Shown here piece after piece: positions 8,669 through 16,170 of a stretch of DNA of 42,502 nt. The position numbers and the translations under genes are program-made. The DNA comes from JAIQET01 sp035542575 (GTDB lineage Bacteria; Acidobacteriota; Terriglobia; Terriglobales; Acidobacteriaceae): NCBI GenBank assembly GCA_035542575.1, contig DATKLE010000009.1:1-42502 (forward strand), read 5' to 3'. Every line of letters begins with the position of its first letter. Position 1 is the first letter of the stretch. Under the pieces are notes generated by a model. That model was not told where the DNA came from. It was given only the letters and a program-made list of their open reading frames with translations, and searched no databases.

Positions 8669-9163
8669 TCAGTGAATGTGCGGGGCCCGGGACCGCCGGC
8701 TCCGGCCCAATCCGATGGAGCGCACGCGGTCATAGGCCGTATGCAGGTCCTGGCTAAGCAGGTGCACCACCTGGAGGCACGCCTCACGATGGTCGTGCAG
8801 GAAACGCAACAGGTCCTTGCGTTTGACCACCGCCACTTGGGCATTGTCCAGGGTCTCCGCCGTTACTTCGTACGACCCCCCGGACAGTGATGCACTGAGC
8901 CCCAGGACTTCGCCGGGCCCCGCGATACGAAGCGTCAGGCGCTTGCCCGTTTCCGAGCACACCGAGAGCTTGGCCCTGCCCTGGCAGAGCACAAAAATGC
9001 CCCGTGCCGGTTGGCCCTCCCGCGTCAAGATCGTCCCCCGCGGGTACAAGGTCAGAGACTTAATCAGGTCAAAGGCTTCCAGCGCGTCGGAAGGCAGGTC
9101 GCAGAAGAGCCGGTCCGGCCGCAGGACACATTCGAAGCAGCTCTGTTGGATTGCGCTCTCCAT
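8669..9163 (-). CDS. Crp/Fnr-family sensor domain lacking its DNA-binding domain
   Basis: From the ATG at 9163 the product has 164 residues. It contains the N-terminal cysteine set SCFECVLRPDRLFC (C9, C12, C21), a cyclic-nucleotide-binding-type beta roll (IFVLCQGRAKLSVC, then PGEVLGLSAS) and most of the dimerisation helix. It then ends in an Arg-rich tail (GRSRRSRAPHIH) where the helix-turn-helix should begin. The adjacent full-length paralogue is clearly related. The fourth FNR-like cysteine is absent here (DNAQV against DPCQV in the paralogue). An alternative GTG start at 9211 would overlap a GTGA-N6-TCAC site, which favours the ATG. It could be decaying, or it could act by forming inactive heterodimers with its neighbour; both are inference. 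Confidence 0.75.
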   Translation of the reverse strand: MESAIQQSCFECVLRPDRLFCDLPSDALEAFDLIKSLTLYPRGTILTREGQPARGIFVLCQGRAKLSVCSETGKRLTLRIAGPGEVLGLSASLSGGSYEVTAETLDNAQVAVVKRKDLLRFLHDHREACLQVVHLLSQDLHTAYDRVRSIGLGRSRRSRAPHIH

Positions 9164-9197
9164 AGTGCTGTGATACCGCCGTGGCTGGGAGAAAACA

Positions 9198-9211
9198 GTG
9201 ACTCCAATCAC
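9198..9211. promoter_or_regulatory. Crp/Fnr-type half-palindromic operator before the HTH-less paralogue
   Basis: GTGACTCCAATCAC matches the GTGA-N6-TCAC core of the window's recurring operator, with a mismatch in the outer base on each side. It ends 35 bases before the ATG at 9163, close enough to a promoter for repression or autoregulation. Confidence 0.45.
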
Positions 9212-9255
9212 CCCTAGTCGTGACCCTCCGCACAGGCCGCACCGTTTCGGGACGG

Positions 9256-9978
9256 TCAGTTGTTGCTGGCCATCAACTTCAGTGCCGCCTTGTTGCGGAT
9301 CACCAGGGTGGAGCCTTTGGACTGCACAATCTGCCGCTTCTTGAGGTCGGCAAACAGGCGGGTCACCGTCTCCCGCGAGGTGCCGATCATCTGCGCGATC
9401 TCTTCATGGGTCAGGGCCATCTTGAGGCGCGGTTCCTGCTTGGTGGCCTCGCCGTTCTTGGAGCTCCACTCCAGCAGCAGCTTGGCCAGCTTCTCCCCAG
9501 CGGAATGCGACAGTCCCAGGGAACGGACCTCATGGCAGGCGGTGTTGTACTTGTCGCTCAACTGCTCGGCCACCTTAAAGCAGGCGTCTGGCTGTTCTTT
9601 GAGGAAGCGGAGGAACTCTTCCCGCTTGACGAAATTCACCTGGCAGGGGTCGATGGTCTCCGCAGTCAGCTCATAGGGTTTTCCGGAAACGGTGGCGCTC
9701 AAGCCCAGCACTTCGCCCGGCTCGGCAATCTTGAGAATGAGCGTCTTGCCGTCAGTGGCGCAGATGGAGAGTTTTACCCGGCCCTTGCACAGCACGAAAA
9801 TGCCGCGCGGCGCCTGGCCTTCTACAAACAACACCGCGCCCTTGGGATAGGCGGTTGCGTACTTGATGTTTTCGAAGGCCTGCAGCGCGGACATGGGCAG
9901 GTCGCAGAAAATGCGGTCGGCGCGCATCTTGCAGGTCAGACAGCTTTCGATGATGTCGAGTCCGTATGGTGAGAGCAC
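9256..9978 (-). CDS. FNR-like Crp/Fnr-family transcription regulator
   Basis: The start is taken as GTG at 9978, preceded by a GGGGGTGG stretch, giving 240 residues, normal for the family; a longer frame to 10086 would swallow the operator region. C13, C16 and C25 (C-x2-C-x8-C) plus C112 in DPCQV align with the four [4Fe-4S] ligands of E. coli FNR, although FNR spacing between the second and third is shorter. The beta-roll lacks the Arg-Ser pair used by CRP to bind cAMP. The recognition helix reads S-R-E-T-V-T-R (201-207), with the Arg, Glu and Arg that CRP uses to read GTGA. I infer an oxygen or redox sensor with CRP-like DNA specificity, acting on the TGTGA-N6-TCACA sites in this window, including those in its own promoter region. 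Confidence 0.88.
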   Translation of the reverse strand: MLSPYGLDIIESCLTCKMRADRIFCDLPMSALQAFENIKYATAYPKGAVLFVEGQAPRGIFVLCKGRVKLSICATDGKTLILKIAEPGEVLGLSATVSGKPYELTAETIDPCQVNFVKREEFLRFLKEQPDACFKVAEQLSDKYNTACHEVRSLGLSHSAGEKLAKLLLEWSSKNGEATKQEPRLKMALTHEEIAQMIGTSRETVTRLFADLKKRQIVQSKGSTLVIRNKAALKLMASNN

Positions 9979-10022
9979 AAACCACCCCCGGTGACGCGGG
10001 TCTCTTCCGCGGGCCGAGATAA

Positions 10023-10038
10023 TGTGACCAGCATCACG
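10023..10038. promoter_or_regulatory. Crp/Fnr-type operator before the FNR-like gene
   Basis: TGTGACCAGCATCACG matches TGTGA-N6-TCACA with one outer mismatch. It lies 45 bases before the GTG at 9978 and suggests autoregulation. A weaker copy, TGTGACCTGAGGCACA at 10072-10087, lies between it and the next site. Confidence 0.6.
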
Positions 10039-10093
10039 TAATCTAGTGTCCGCTCCTGGGGAACCCTTAGCTGTGACCTGAGGCACACCTGAT

Positions 10094-10109
10094 TGTGATA
10101 TCTCTCACA
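10094..10109. promoter_or_regulatory. Crp/Fnr-type operator in the divergent fnr-like/tonB-like region
   Basis: TGTGATATCTCTCACA is an exact TGTGA-N6-TCACA palindrome. It lies 62 bases before the TonB-like ATG and 116 bases before the FNR-like start, so it could serve either gene. No convincing -10 box was seen at class II distance for the TonB-like gene. Confidence 0.65.
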
Positions 10110-10170
10110 GCCCGGCCAAGCCCCCGCCTTTTGCTGGCTTCCCCCGCCGTTTCGAGGCATACTAAGGGGC

Positions 10171-10971
10171 ATGAATTTGGGACCTGGACGAGAGAGTTTC
10201 AGCCTGGAGAAACGCCCGCCCGAGCTCAACGCCGCGCCGCTCGCAGCCGGCCCCGAACAGAAGCAGCGCCGGCTGATGCTGGTCGCTCTGGCCCTGCTCC
10301 TGGTCGCTCTCATCGTAGTTCTGATCAAGGACCGCCAGTTCTGGTTCCCTTCCAGCCAGGCCGCCGAGTCCGACGTCGCCGACGAAGGTACAGACACTAC
10401 CGGCGATTCCCAGCCGCAGACTTCCGCGACGCAGATTCCTGGATCCGCGCGCCCCAAAGCAAAGCGCGCGTCCTCACCGGTGGCGGCCACGCCTCCGCCA
10501 GCAACCGCAGCCCCCGCGGTCACAGCCAGCCGCGCCGTGCTTCCCCCGCTGGAGGTGGAAGTGGTGGCCGGCGGCCAGCGCCAGACCATCCCGCCTACCA
10601 ACAATTCCATCAAGGTGGATTTGCAGCCGAAGCCATCCGGCTCTGCCGCCAATCCCGGCTCTGCCGTAACTAGCGCCACGGAGCGAGTACAGCTCTCTCC
10701 TGACACCGTGCAGGTGGTTTCGCATCCCGTGCAGCCCAACTATCCCCTGCTGGCCAAGCAGATGAAAGTCCAGGGCGCCGTGGTGCTGCAAGCGCTGATT
10801 GGCAAGGAAGGCGCCATCCAGGACCTGCAAGTGATCAGCGGCCCTGCCATTCTGTCCAGCGCCGCCCGCGAAGCGGTGATGCAGTGGCGCTTCAAACCCT
10901 ACTACCAGGCCGGGCAGCCCGTCGAAACCGAGGCCCGCATCACCGTGAACTTCACTATCTCCACTTATTGA
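10171..10971 (+). CDS. TonB C-terminal-domain protein (energy transducer family)
   Basis: The 266-residue product has a cytoplasmic N-terminus of about 33 residues, one transmembrane helix (LMLVALALLLVALIVVLI, about 35-52), a long Pro/Ala-rich periplasmic linker and a TonB-type C-terminal domain (about 185-266). That domain has the usual pattern YPLLAKQMKVQGAVVLQALI, IQDLQVISG, and QWRFKPY. TonB proteins pass proton-motive-force energy from an ExbBD complex to outer-membrane receptors; no exbB or exbD is present here, and lone TonB-domain proteins of unknown partner are common in Acidobacteriota. AAGGGGC directly precedes the ATG. An exact Crp/Fnr-type palindrome stands 62 bases upstream, so it may belong to the same regulon as the cytochromes. 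Confidence 0.85.
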   Translation: MNLGPGRESFSLEKRPPELNAAPLAAGPEQKQRRLMLVALALLLVALIVVLIKDRQFWFPSSQAAESDVADEGTDTTGDSQPQTSATQIPGSARPKAKRASSPVAATPPPATAAPAVTASRAVLPPLEVEVVAGGQRQTIPPTNNSIKVDLQPKPSGSAANPGSAVTSATERVQLSPDTVQVVSHPVQPNYPLLAKQMKVQGAVVLQALIGKEGAIQDLQVISGPAILSSAAREAVMQWRFKPYYQAGQPVETEARITVNFTISTY

Positions 10972-11122
10972 TCTCTCGCCCCCGGAGCCGCGTATGATCG
11001 TCAAGCAGGGTTCCGCACAGCTCGAACCGATCGTGGCGATTGCCGCTCTGCTGATTGCTCTTCCCACGACGGCCATCGCCGGGAAATCTGCTGACCCCAG
11101 CCCTGCACAAGGAGGACGCACC

Positions 11123-11584
11123 ATGGCACTGGTGATCTCCACCCCCAGTTTTCCCAACGCTGGCGACATTCCCAGGAAATTCACTTGCGACGGCGCCGAT
11201 CTTTCACCGGAACTCTCCTGGACAGGAGCGCCCGCAGGGACACAAGCCTTTGCTTTGATTGCCGATGACCCCGACGCCCCGGTCGGCACCTGGACCCACT
11301 GGGTACTGTACGACCTGCCCGCCTCGGCGACCAGCCTGCCCGAAGGCGTAAGCAAAGTGGACGAACTGGGCAGCGGTGGACACCAGGGCCGCAACGACTT
11401 TCGCAAGATTGGCTACGGCGGCCCCTGCCCGCCCCCGGGCAAACCCCACCGCTACTTCTTCAAGCTCTACGCGCTCGACACCAAGCTCAACCTCAAGCCC
11501 GGCGCGAGCAAGCGCGAGGTTGAGCAGGCCATGGAAGGCCATGTCCTGGCGCAGGCTGAGTGGATGGGCAAGTACAAGCGGTAA
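11123..11584 (+). CDS. YbhB/YbcL family (PEBP, Raf kinase inhibitor-like) protein
   Basis: The start is set at ATG 11123 because a perfect AAGGAGG stands seven bases before it. An in-frame ATG at 10994 would add 43 residues with a signal-peptide-like stretch (VAIAALLIALPTTAIAG), so an exported form cannot be excluded. The 153-residue protein has the PEBP signatures DDPDAP, W-T-H-W-V and GGPCPPPGKPHRYFF, with the conserved ligand-pocket Asp, His and Pro residues. Bacterial members bind small anionic or phospholipid-like ligands; their physiological role is poorly defined. It follows the TonB-like gene closely on the same strand, but the strong separate ribosome-binding site suggests independent translation. 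Confidence 0.88.
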   Translation: MALVISTPSFPNAGDIPRKFTCDGADLSPELSWTGAPAGTQAFALIADDPDAPVGTWTHWVLYDLPASATSLPEGVSKVDELGSGGHQGRNDFRKIGYGGPCPPPGKPHRYFFKLYALDTKLNLKPGASKREVEQAMEGHVLAQAEWMGKYKR

Positions 11585-11715
11585 CACCTGGGCCCAGACG
11601 CCCTCGTCTGCGCGGCCCACCGCAGATCGGCTTCTCCGCACCGCAACGCCGCCAAAGTGCAAAATCTGCCCTTGCGCCTACGCCCGCTGTTAGGGTTAGC
11701 TTAAGCAAGGCATCT

Positions 11716-12927
11716 ATGACTGATCAGTACCTCGATATCGTTGTCATCGGCGGGGGCATCGTCGGCCTCTCGACCGCAATGCATTTCACCCGTCGCTTCC
11801 CGCACCTGCGCTTGCTGCTGGTGGAGAAGGAAGACGGCGTCGCCCGTCACCAGAGCGGCCACAACAGCGGAGTCATTCACTCTGGAATCTATTACAAGCC
11901 GGGCTCGCTGAAGGCGCGCCTCTGCGTCGAAGGCGCATCTGCCATGGTCCAGTTTTGCCGGGAGCACGGCCTTCCCTGCGAGGTCTGCGGCAAGCTGATT
12001 GTGGCCACCACGGAAGCTGAGATTCCAGCGCTGCAAGCGTTGTTTGTGCGCGGGCAAACCAATGGCCTTGGCGGGCTGAAGCTTCTCGATGCGGCGCAAA
12101 TGTGCGAGGTCGAGCCCCACAGCTCCGGACTGCAGGCCATCCATGTGCCTGCCACCGGAATCACCGACTACGCTGCGGTCAGCCAGAAGTATGCCGAACT
12201 GGTGACCGCACAAGGTGGCCGCGTGCAAACCGGCACGGAGGTGACTGGGTTCGTGCGCCGCGCCAGCGAGACCGTGGTCGAAACCACCCGTGGAGCTGTT
12301 TCCACCCGCCACGCCATCAATTGCGCCGGATTGCACAGCGATCGCGTCAGCCGCATGGCCGGCCAGAAACCGGAGGTTATGATCGTCCCCTTCCGCGGCG
12401 AGTACTACGATCTGGTCCCGGAGAAACAGTACCTGGTACGCGCGCTGATCTATCCTGTGCCCGATCCGCAGTTCCCCTTTCTTGGCGTCCACTTCACGCG
12501 CCGCGTTCGCGGCGGTGTAGATGCCGGACCCAATGCGGTGTTTGCCTTCAAGCGCGAAGGCTATCGTCACACCGACTTCAGCCTGCGGGACACCGCCGAG
12601 GCACTCGGTTTCCGCGGGTTCCGCCGCATGGCCGCAAAACATTGGCGGCACGGCGTGGGAGAGTTCTACCGCTCCTTCAGCAAGCGCGCGTTCGTCAAAG
12701 CCCTGCAGAGGTTGTTGCCGGATATTCAAGACGCCGACCTGGTGGCCGACGGCGCCGGAGTGCGCGCCCAGGCCCTCAAGCCCGACGGTGCCCTGGTCGA
12801 TGACTTTCAGTTTGTCTGCGCCGACAACATGCTGCACGTCTACAACGTTCCCTCGCCGGCGGCTACAGCCTCGCTTCCCATCGGCCGCACGATCGTTCAA
12901 ATGGCCGCCCAGGGATTTGGACTCTAG
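11716..12927 (+). CDS. lhgO: L-2-hydroxyglutarate oxidase
   Basis: The ATG at 11716 follows an AAGG at normal distance and directly precedes the FAD-binding motif; longer in-frame extension upstream runs through non-coding sequence. The 403-residue protein begins with the Rossmann dinucleotide motif VVIGGGIVGLSTA and the family signature HQSGHNSGVIHSGIYY. It continues as a DAO-type flavoprotein, with a C-terminal block around GAGVRAQAL and the FAD-contacting end (VPSPAATASLPIG). LhgO oxidises L-2-hydroxyglutarate to 2-oxoglutarate and delivers electrons to the membrane quinone pool, removing a by-product of 2-oxoglutarate metabolism. The next gene, proC, also belongs to glutamate-family metabolism, though no operon signal ties them. 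Confidence 0.92.
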   Translation: MTDQYLDIVVIGGGIVGLSTAMHFTRRFPHLRLLLVEKEDGVARHQSGHNSGVIHSGIYYKPGSLKARLCVEGASAMVQFCREHGLPCEVCGKLIVATTEAEIPALQALFVRGQTNGLGGLKLLDAAQMCEVEPHSSGLQAIHVPATGITDYAAVSQKYAELVTAQGGRVQTGTEVTGFVRRASETVVETTRGAVSTRHAINCAGLHSDRVSRMAGQKPEVMIVPFRGEYYDLVPEKQYLVRALIYPVPDPQFPFLGVHFTRRVRGGVDAGPNAVFAFKREGYRHTDFSLRDTAEALGFRGFRRMAAKHWRHGVGEFYRSFSKRAFVKALQRLLPDIQDADLVADGAGVRAQALKPDGALVDDFQFVCADNMLHVYNVPSPAATASLPIGRTIVQMAAQGFGL

Positions 12928-13035
12928 TCGTCGGGAAGGCAGACGTCAGCTCGGAGAGACTTTCATGAGGGCGCTGATGGCTGCCTGCTACGCCTGCTTT
13001 ATACTTCCAAAGTCATTACCAACGGAGGCAACACC

Positions 13036-13860
13036 ATGGCAGCCGAGTTTGCGGGAAAACGGGTAGCGGTTCTGGGCGCAGGCAAGATGGGCGGCATTCT
13101 GCTTAAGGCCCTGCTGGACAAAGGCCTGCTTTCGGCAAAGATGACCCGCGCTACGGTGGCGCATGAGGACCGCGCGCGCTGTCTGGCAGAAAAGCTGAAG
13201 CTTTCCGTGGGCACCGACAACCTGGCCGCCGTGCGCGGCGCCGACGTCATCTTCGTCTGCGTCAAGCCGCAGGTAGTGCAGGAGGTCATAGAGCAGATCC
13301 GTCCCAACATCTCCAAAGACCAGCTCATTATTTCGGTGGCCGCCTCGGTTCCCACCAGCCAGATCGAAAAGGCGCTGGGCGCTGAGATTCCGGTGATCCG
13401 CGCCATGCCCAACACCCCCTGCGCGCTGGGCGTGGGAATGACCGCCTTCTGCAAGGGGAGGTTCGCCAAGCCGCAGCATGTAGAGACAGCCAGCGCCCTG
13501 TTCAGCGTCGTCGGCCGCACCGTGGTGGTGGACGAGAAGCACATGGACGCCGTCACCGGGCTCTCGGCCAGCGGTCCCGCCTACATTTACATCATCCTGG
13601 AGTCGCTCGCGGAAGCCGGAGTGAAGGTTGGCCTGCCGCGCGACATCGCCACCCTGCTTGCCGCCCAGACCACGCTGGGAGCGGCTTCGGTCGTGCTCGA
13701 AACCGGAGACCACCCCGCCCTGCTCAAAGACGCAGTCACCACTCCTGCGGGATGCACCATTGACGGCATCATGGAACTGGAAGAAGGCAAGCTGCGCGTG
13801 ACCCTGATCAAGGCGGTGGTCAAAGCAGCGCAGCGGGCCAAGGAGCTGGCATACAGCTAA
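13036..13860 (+). CDS. proC: Pyrroline-5-carboxylate reductase
   Basis: ProC reduces 1-pyrroline-5-carboxylate to proline with NAD(P)H in the last step of proline synthesis. The 274-residue product has the N-terminal nucleotide-binding motif VLGAGKMGG, the hallmark AMPNTPCALGVG, and the C-terminal signature with LSASGPAYIYIILE and DAVTTPAGCTIDG, all in the expected order and at the usual family length. A GGAGG stands about nine bases before the ATG. The gene stands 108 bases after lhgO on the same strand. Nothing unusual was seen in it. Confidence 0.96.
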   Translation: MAAEFAGKRVAVLGAGKMGGILLKALLDKGLLSAKMTRATVAHEDRARCLAEKLKLSVGTDNLAAVRGADVIFVCVKPQVVQEVIEQIRPNISKDQLIISVAASVPTSQIEKALGAEIPVIRAMPNTPCALGVGMTAFCKGRFAKPQHVETASALFSVVGRTVVVDEKHMDAVTGLSASGPAYIYIILESLAEAGVKVGLPRDIATLLAAQTTLGAASVVLETGDHPALLKDAVTTPAGCTIDGIMELEEGKLRVTLIKAVVKAAQRAKELAYS

Positions 13861-13919
13861 GAGCTATCAGCTACTTCATCAGTTGCGAGTAGTGTCGAAT
13901 AGCGGACTTCTAAAAACAT

Positions 13920-14483
13920 ATGCCTACTTCCGTACGCAAACTGCAGGCCTACCTGAGCCACTCACCGTTCATGGCGAATTTGAATTTTGCTTTGGAGAGC
14001 AAGACCAACATCTCGCTCATCGTAGGTCTTATCGACCACATCGAGATGATACGACCCATGTTCGGTCTGGTGTCCTGTGATGGCGTCTTAAAGGCCATTG
14101 AGGAAATGCTCTACCAACGATTCGGGCATTACAGTGTGAGGGGCGGCGACGTTTTTCTGATCCTCTTAACCGGGGAGGAAGCTGCGAAAGCCGGAAAGAT
14201 TGCCGAATCGATTCGGGTGTCTGTAGAGAAGCAAGGTCTGGTGGTTCCCAGTCTTTCTGTGGAATCAAGCACGCGTGTCCCGATCACGATGTACTTTGGG
14301 GTAACGATTGCATCGTCTAATTGGCCGCCTGAGAATGGCTTCTTCGCGTTGCTCTATGAAGCCATAGATGCTATTCGGGTAGGTCAACAAACATTAATGG
14401 CTAATCGTGTGTATCAACAACCCGCACAACCCCTCACCAATATTCTGATTCGGAATTTTGTAAATCCGTTTTCATGGGAGTAG
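13920..14483 (+). CDS. Stand-alone degenerate GGDEF-domain protein
   Basis: The 187-residue protein has no clear hydrophobic segment. Its sequence follows the GGDEF fold: LIVGLIDHIEMIRPMFG takes the place of the usual D-I-D-x-F-K-x-x-N-D-x-x-G block, VRGGDVFLILL sits at the signature, MYFGVTIASS at the S-I-G-V-A strand, and FFALLYEAIDAIRVGQQ at the last helix. The signature reads GGDVF instead of GG(D/E)EF, so the catalytic acidic residue is missing, as is the metal-binding Asp of the first block. It is probably not a diguanylate cyclase and might bind a nucleotide or a protein. The gene is visibly less GC-rich than its neighbours, which hints at transfer or relaxed codon use. Assignment is from pattern recognition only. 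Confidence 0.6.
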   Translation: MPTSVRKLQAYLSHSPFMANLNFALESKTNISLIVGLIDHIEMIRPMFGLVSCDGVLKAIEEMLYQRFGHYSVRGGDVFLILLTGEEAAKAGKIAESIRVSVEKQGLVVPSLSVESSTRVPITMYFGVTIASSNWPPENGFFALLYEAIDAIRVGQQTLMANRVYQQPAQPLTNILIRNFVNPFSWE

Positions 14484-14674
14484 AAGAGGGGACCCGCCCT
14501 GCACGCGCCGTCTGCTTGCTGAAAGAAAAATGACGACTTACTAACAATCTCCTGACAAGCGCGCTGCCTTCCTTGTTTAGGGTGGGTTTGCCCGATGCCA
14601 AAGTTGCTGCAGTGATGGCAGCGGGCAAATTCCAGGAGCGGCCTCATCGCCGTCCTGTCTAGCGAGGTTAACGC

Positions 14675-15802
14675 ATGTTGAAGTTTCCGTTCCTTCTGCG
14701 CAACGCGCGGATGGTCACTGTTTTCGGGTTGTTGCTAGCCGTAACCAGCCTTCCGTCGTTTGCCCAACATTTCACGCGAACTGATCTTACTGTCAACCAA
14801 AGCGCCGTTTCCCTGACCGCTCCAAATCTGGACCCCAATCTGAAGAATGCCTGGGGCCTGACGCGGAGCGCGACCTCTGCGTGGTGGATCGCGGACAACC
14901 ACGCAGGAGTCTCCACCCTGCACGACAGCGCCGGAGTTCCACAGTCGCTGATTGTTACCATTCCCGGAGTCAACGGAGAGCAAGGCACTCCGACCGGTGC
15001 GGCGTTCAACTATACGACGGGCTTTGAGGTGGCTCCCGGAGCTCACGCCATCTTCCTATTCGTAACCGAAGACGGGACGATCGCCGGCTGGAACCCCACG
15101 GTGAAGCCGACCGATGCGGTACAAGTGGTTCCACCCCCGACGTCGTCCGGCCAACCGGCTCGCACCGAGGCGGTCTATAAAGGCTGCACGCTGGCTACCA
15201 CCTCACAGGGGACGTTCCTTTATGTGACCAACTTCGGGGAAGGACGAGTGGACGTGTTTGACTCCACCTTCCAGCGCGTGCACTTGGGACCATTTGCCTT
15301 TCGTGACCCGCACGTTCCCAAGGGCTTCAATCCTTTCAACGTGCAGAATGTGGGCGGAAATCTGGTGGTCACCTTTGCCAAGAAGGAGCGCGGAAACGAC
15401 GACGAAACTCATGGCCCCGGCCTGGGGTTTGTCGCCGTTTTTGATCCGCAGGGACGGCTGCTCATGGACCTGCAGCATGGCTCTTTCTTGGACGCGCCCT
15501 GGGGCATCACCGAGAGCCCGTCGGACTTTGGTGTGTTCAGCCATCGTCTGCTGATCGGCAATCAGGGTGACGGCACGATCAATGCCTTCAACCTTGTAAC
15601 CGGCAGGTTCGAAGGCAAGTTGCTGGACGCAAACGGCGCCACCCTGGTGATTGATGGTTTGTGGGCGCTGAACTTCGGAAGCAACGGCACTTCGGGATCC
15701 GCGATCGAGCTGTTCTTCACCGCGGGACCGAACGAGGAAGCCGACGGCCTGTTCGGCAAGATCGTTCCGCTTTCGACAGAGCAGCGCGGAAGCAACGAGT
15801 AG
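14675..15802 (+). CDS. TIGR03118-family secreted beta-propeller-like protein
   Basis: A signal peptide (VTVFGLLLAVTSLPSFAQ) opens this 375-residue protein. The body has the pattern of the TIGR03118 family: LDPNLKNAWGLTRSAT near the N-terminus, TGAAFNYTTGF, a T-I-A-G-W-N-P block, LYVTNFGEGRVDVFD, GFNPFNVQNVGGNLVVTFAK, and a closing GNFGDGTINAF-like repeat (here GNQGDGTINAF). Such repeats suggest a beta-propeller. Function is unknown; a secreted or periplasmic location is likely. GAGG precedes the ATG and a strong terminator hairpin follows the stop, so the gene appears monocistronic. Confidence 0.85.
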   Translation: MLKFPFLLRNARMVTVFGLLLAVTSLPSFAQHFTRTDLTVNQSAVSLTAPNLDPNLKNAWGLTRSATSAWWIADNHAGVSTLHDSAGVPQSLIVTIPGVNGEQGTPTGAAFNYTTGFEVAPGAHAIFLFVTEDGTIAGWNPTVKPTDAVQVVPPPTSSGQPARTEAVYKGCTLATTSQGTFLYVTNFGEGRVDVFDSTFQRVHLGPFAFRDPHVPKGFNPFNVQNVGGNLVVTFAKKERGNDDETHGPGLGFVAVFDPQGRLLMDLQHGSFLDAPWGITESPSDFGVFSHRLLIGNQGDGTINAFNLVTGRFEGKLLDANGATLVIDGLWALNFGSNGTSGSAIELFFTAGPNEEADGLFGKIVPLSTEQRGSNE

Positions 15803-15811
15803 TCTTCCCCC

Positions 15812-15858
15812 AAAGACGGCCGGGGATCTACACGCGGGATCCCCGTCCGGTCTTTCTT
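15812..15858 (+). terminator. Terminator hairpin after the TIGR03118-family gene
   Basis: AAAGAC and CGGGGATC on the left arm pair with GATCCCCG and GTCTTT on the right arm, separated by a loop of about nine bases and followed by CTTG. The hairpin begins nine bases after the stop codon. Confidence 0.7.
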
Positions 15859-15978
15859 GTGGCGGTGGCCGGCCACTCCGGCAAGTTCATGCATCTTACC
15901 GCCGGGCAGCACCACTTCCGCTTTCGACAAACACAACAGTGGGCCACCGGTCTGCCAGTTTTGGTTTTTTACAAATCT

Positions 15979-15995
15979 TTGACAAGCGCTTGACA
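15979..15995 (+). promoter_or_regulatory. Tandem TTGACA boxes before the secreted protein at 16171
   Basis: Two overlapping-phase TTGACA hexamers (15979-15984 and 15990-15995) lie in the otherwise gene-free 15859-16170 stretch. They are possible -35 elements for the downstream gene. No well-matched -10 box was seen at 16-18 bases from either. Nothing else was recognised in this stretch. Confidence 0.3.
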
Positions 15996-16170
15996 CGCCA
16001 TCAGGAAGGCTGGACTAAGTTCTGCGCTGCCATGGACTGTTATGTTCAGGCAACACTGCCAAGGAGCAGCCCCAGTGCACCATCAAAGCGTCGCGTCATT
16101 CGCCTCGTCGGCTCGAACAACAGCCACCGGACTGAAGCTTGAGCGTCATCGAAATCGGCCAGGACTGGCC

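Noticed and set aside
9220..9972. Plus-strand open frame opposite the FNR-like gene
   Set aside because: It is a shadow; the minus strand encodes a complete Crp/Fnr protein with helix-turn-helix.
16042..16170. Longer N-terminus for the secreted protein at 16171
   Set aside because: The extra 43 residues do not look coding, and a clear signal peptide starts at 16171.
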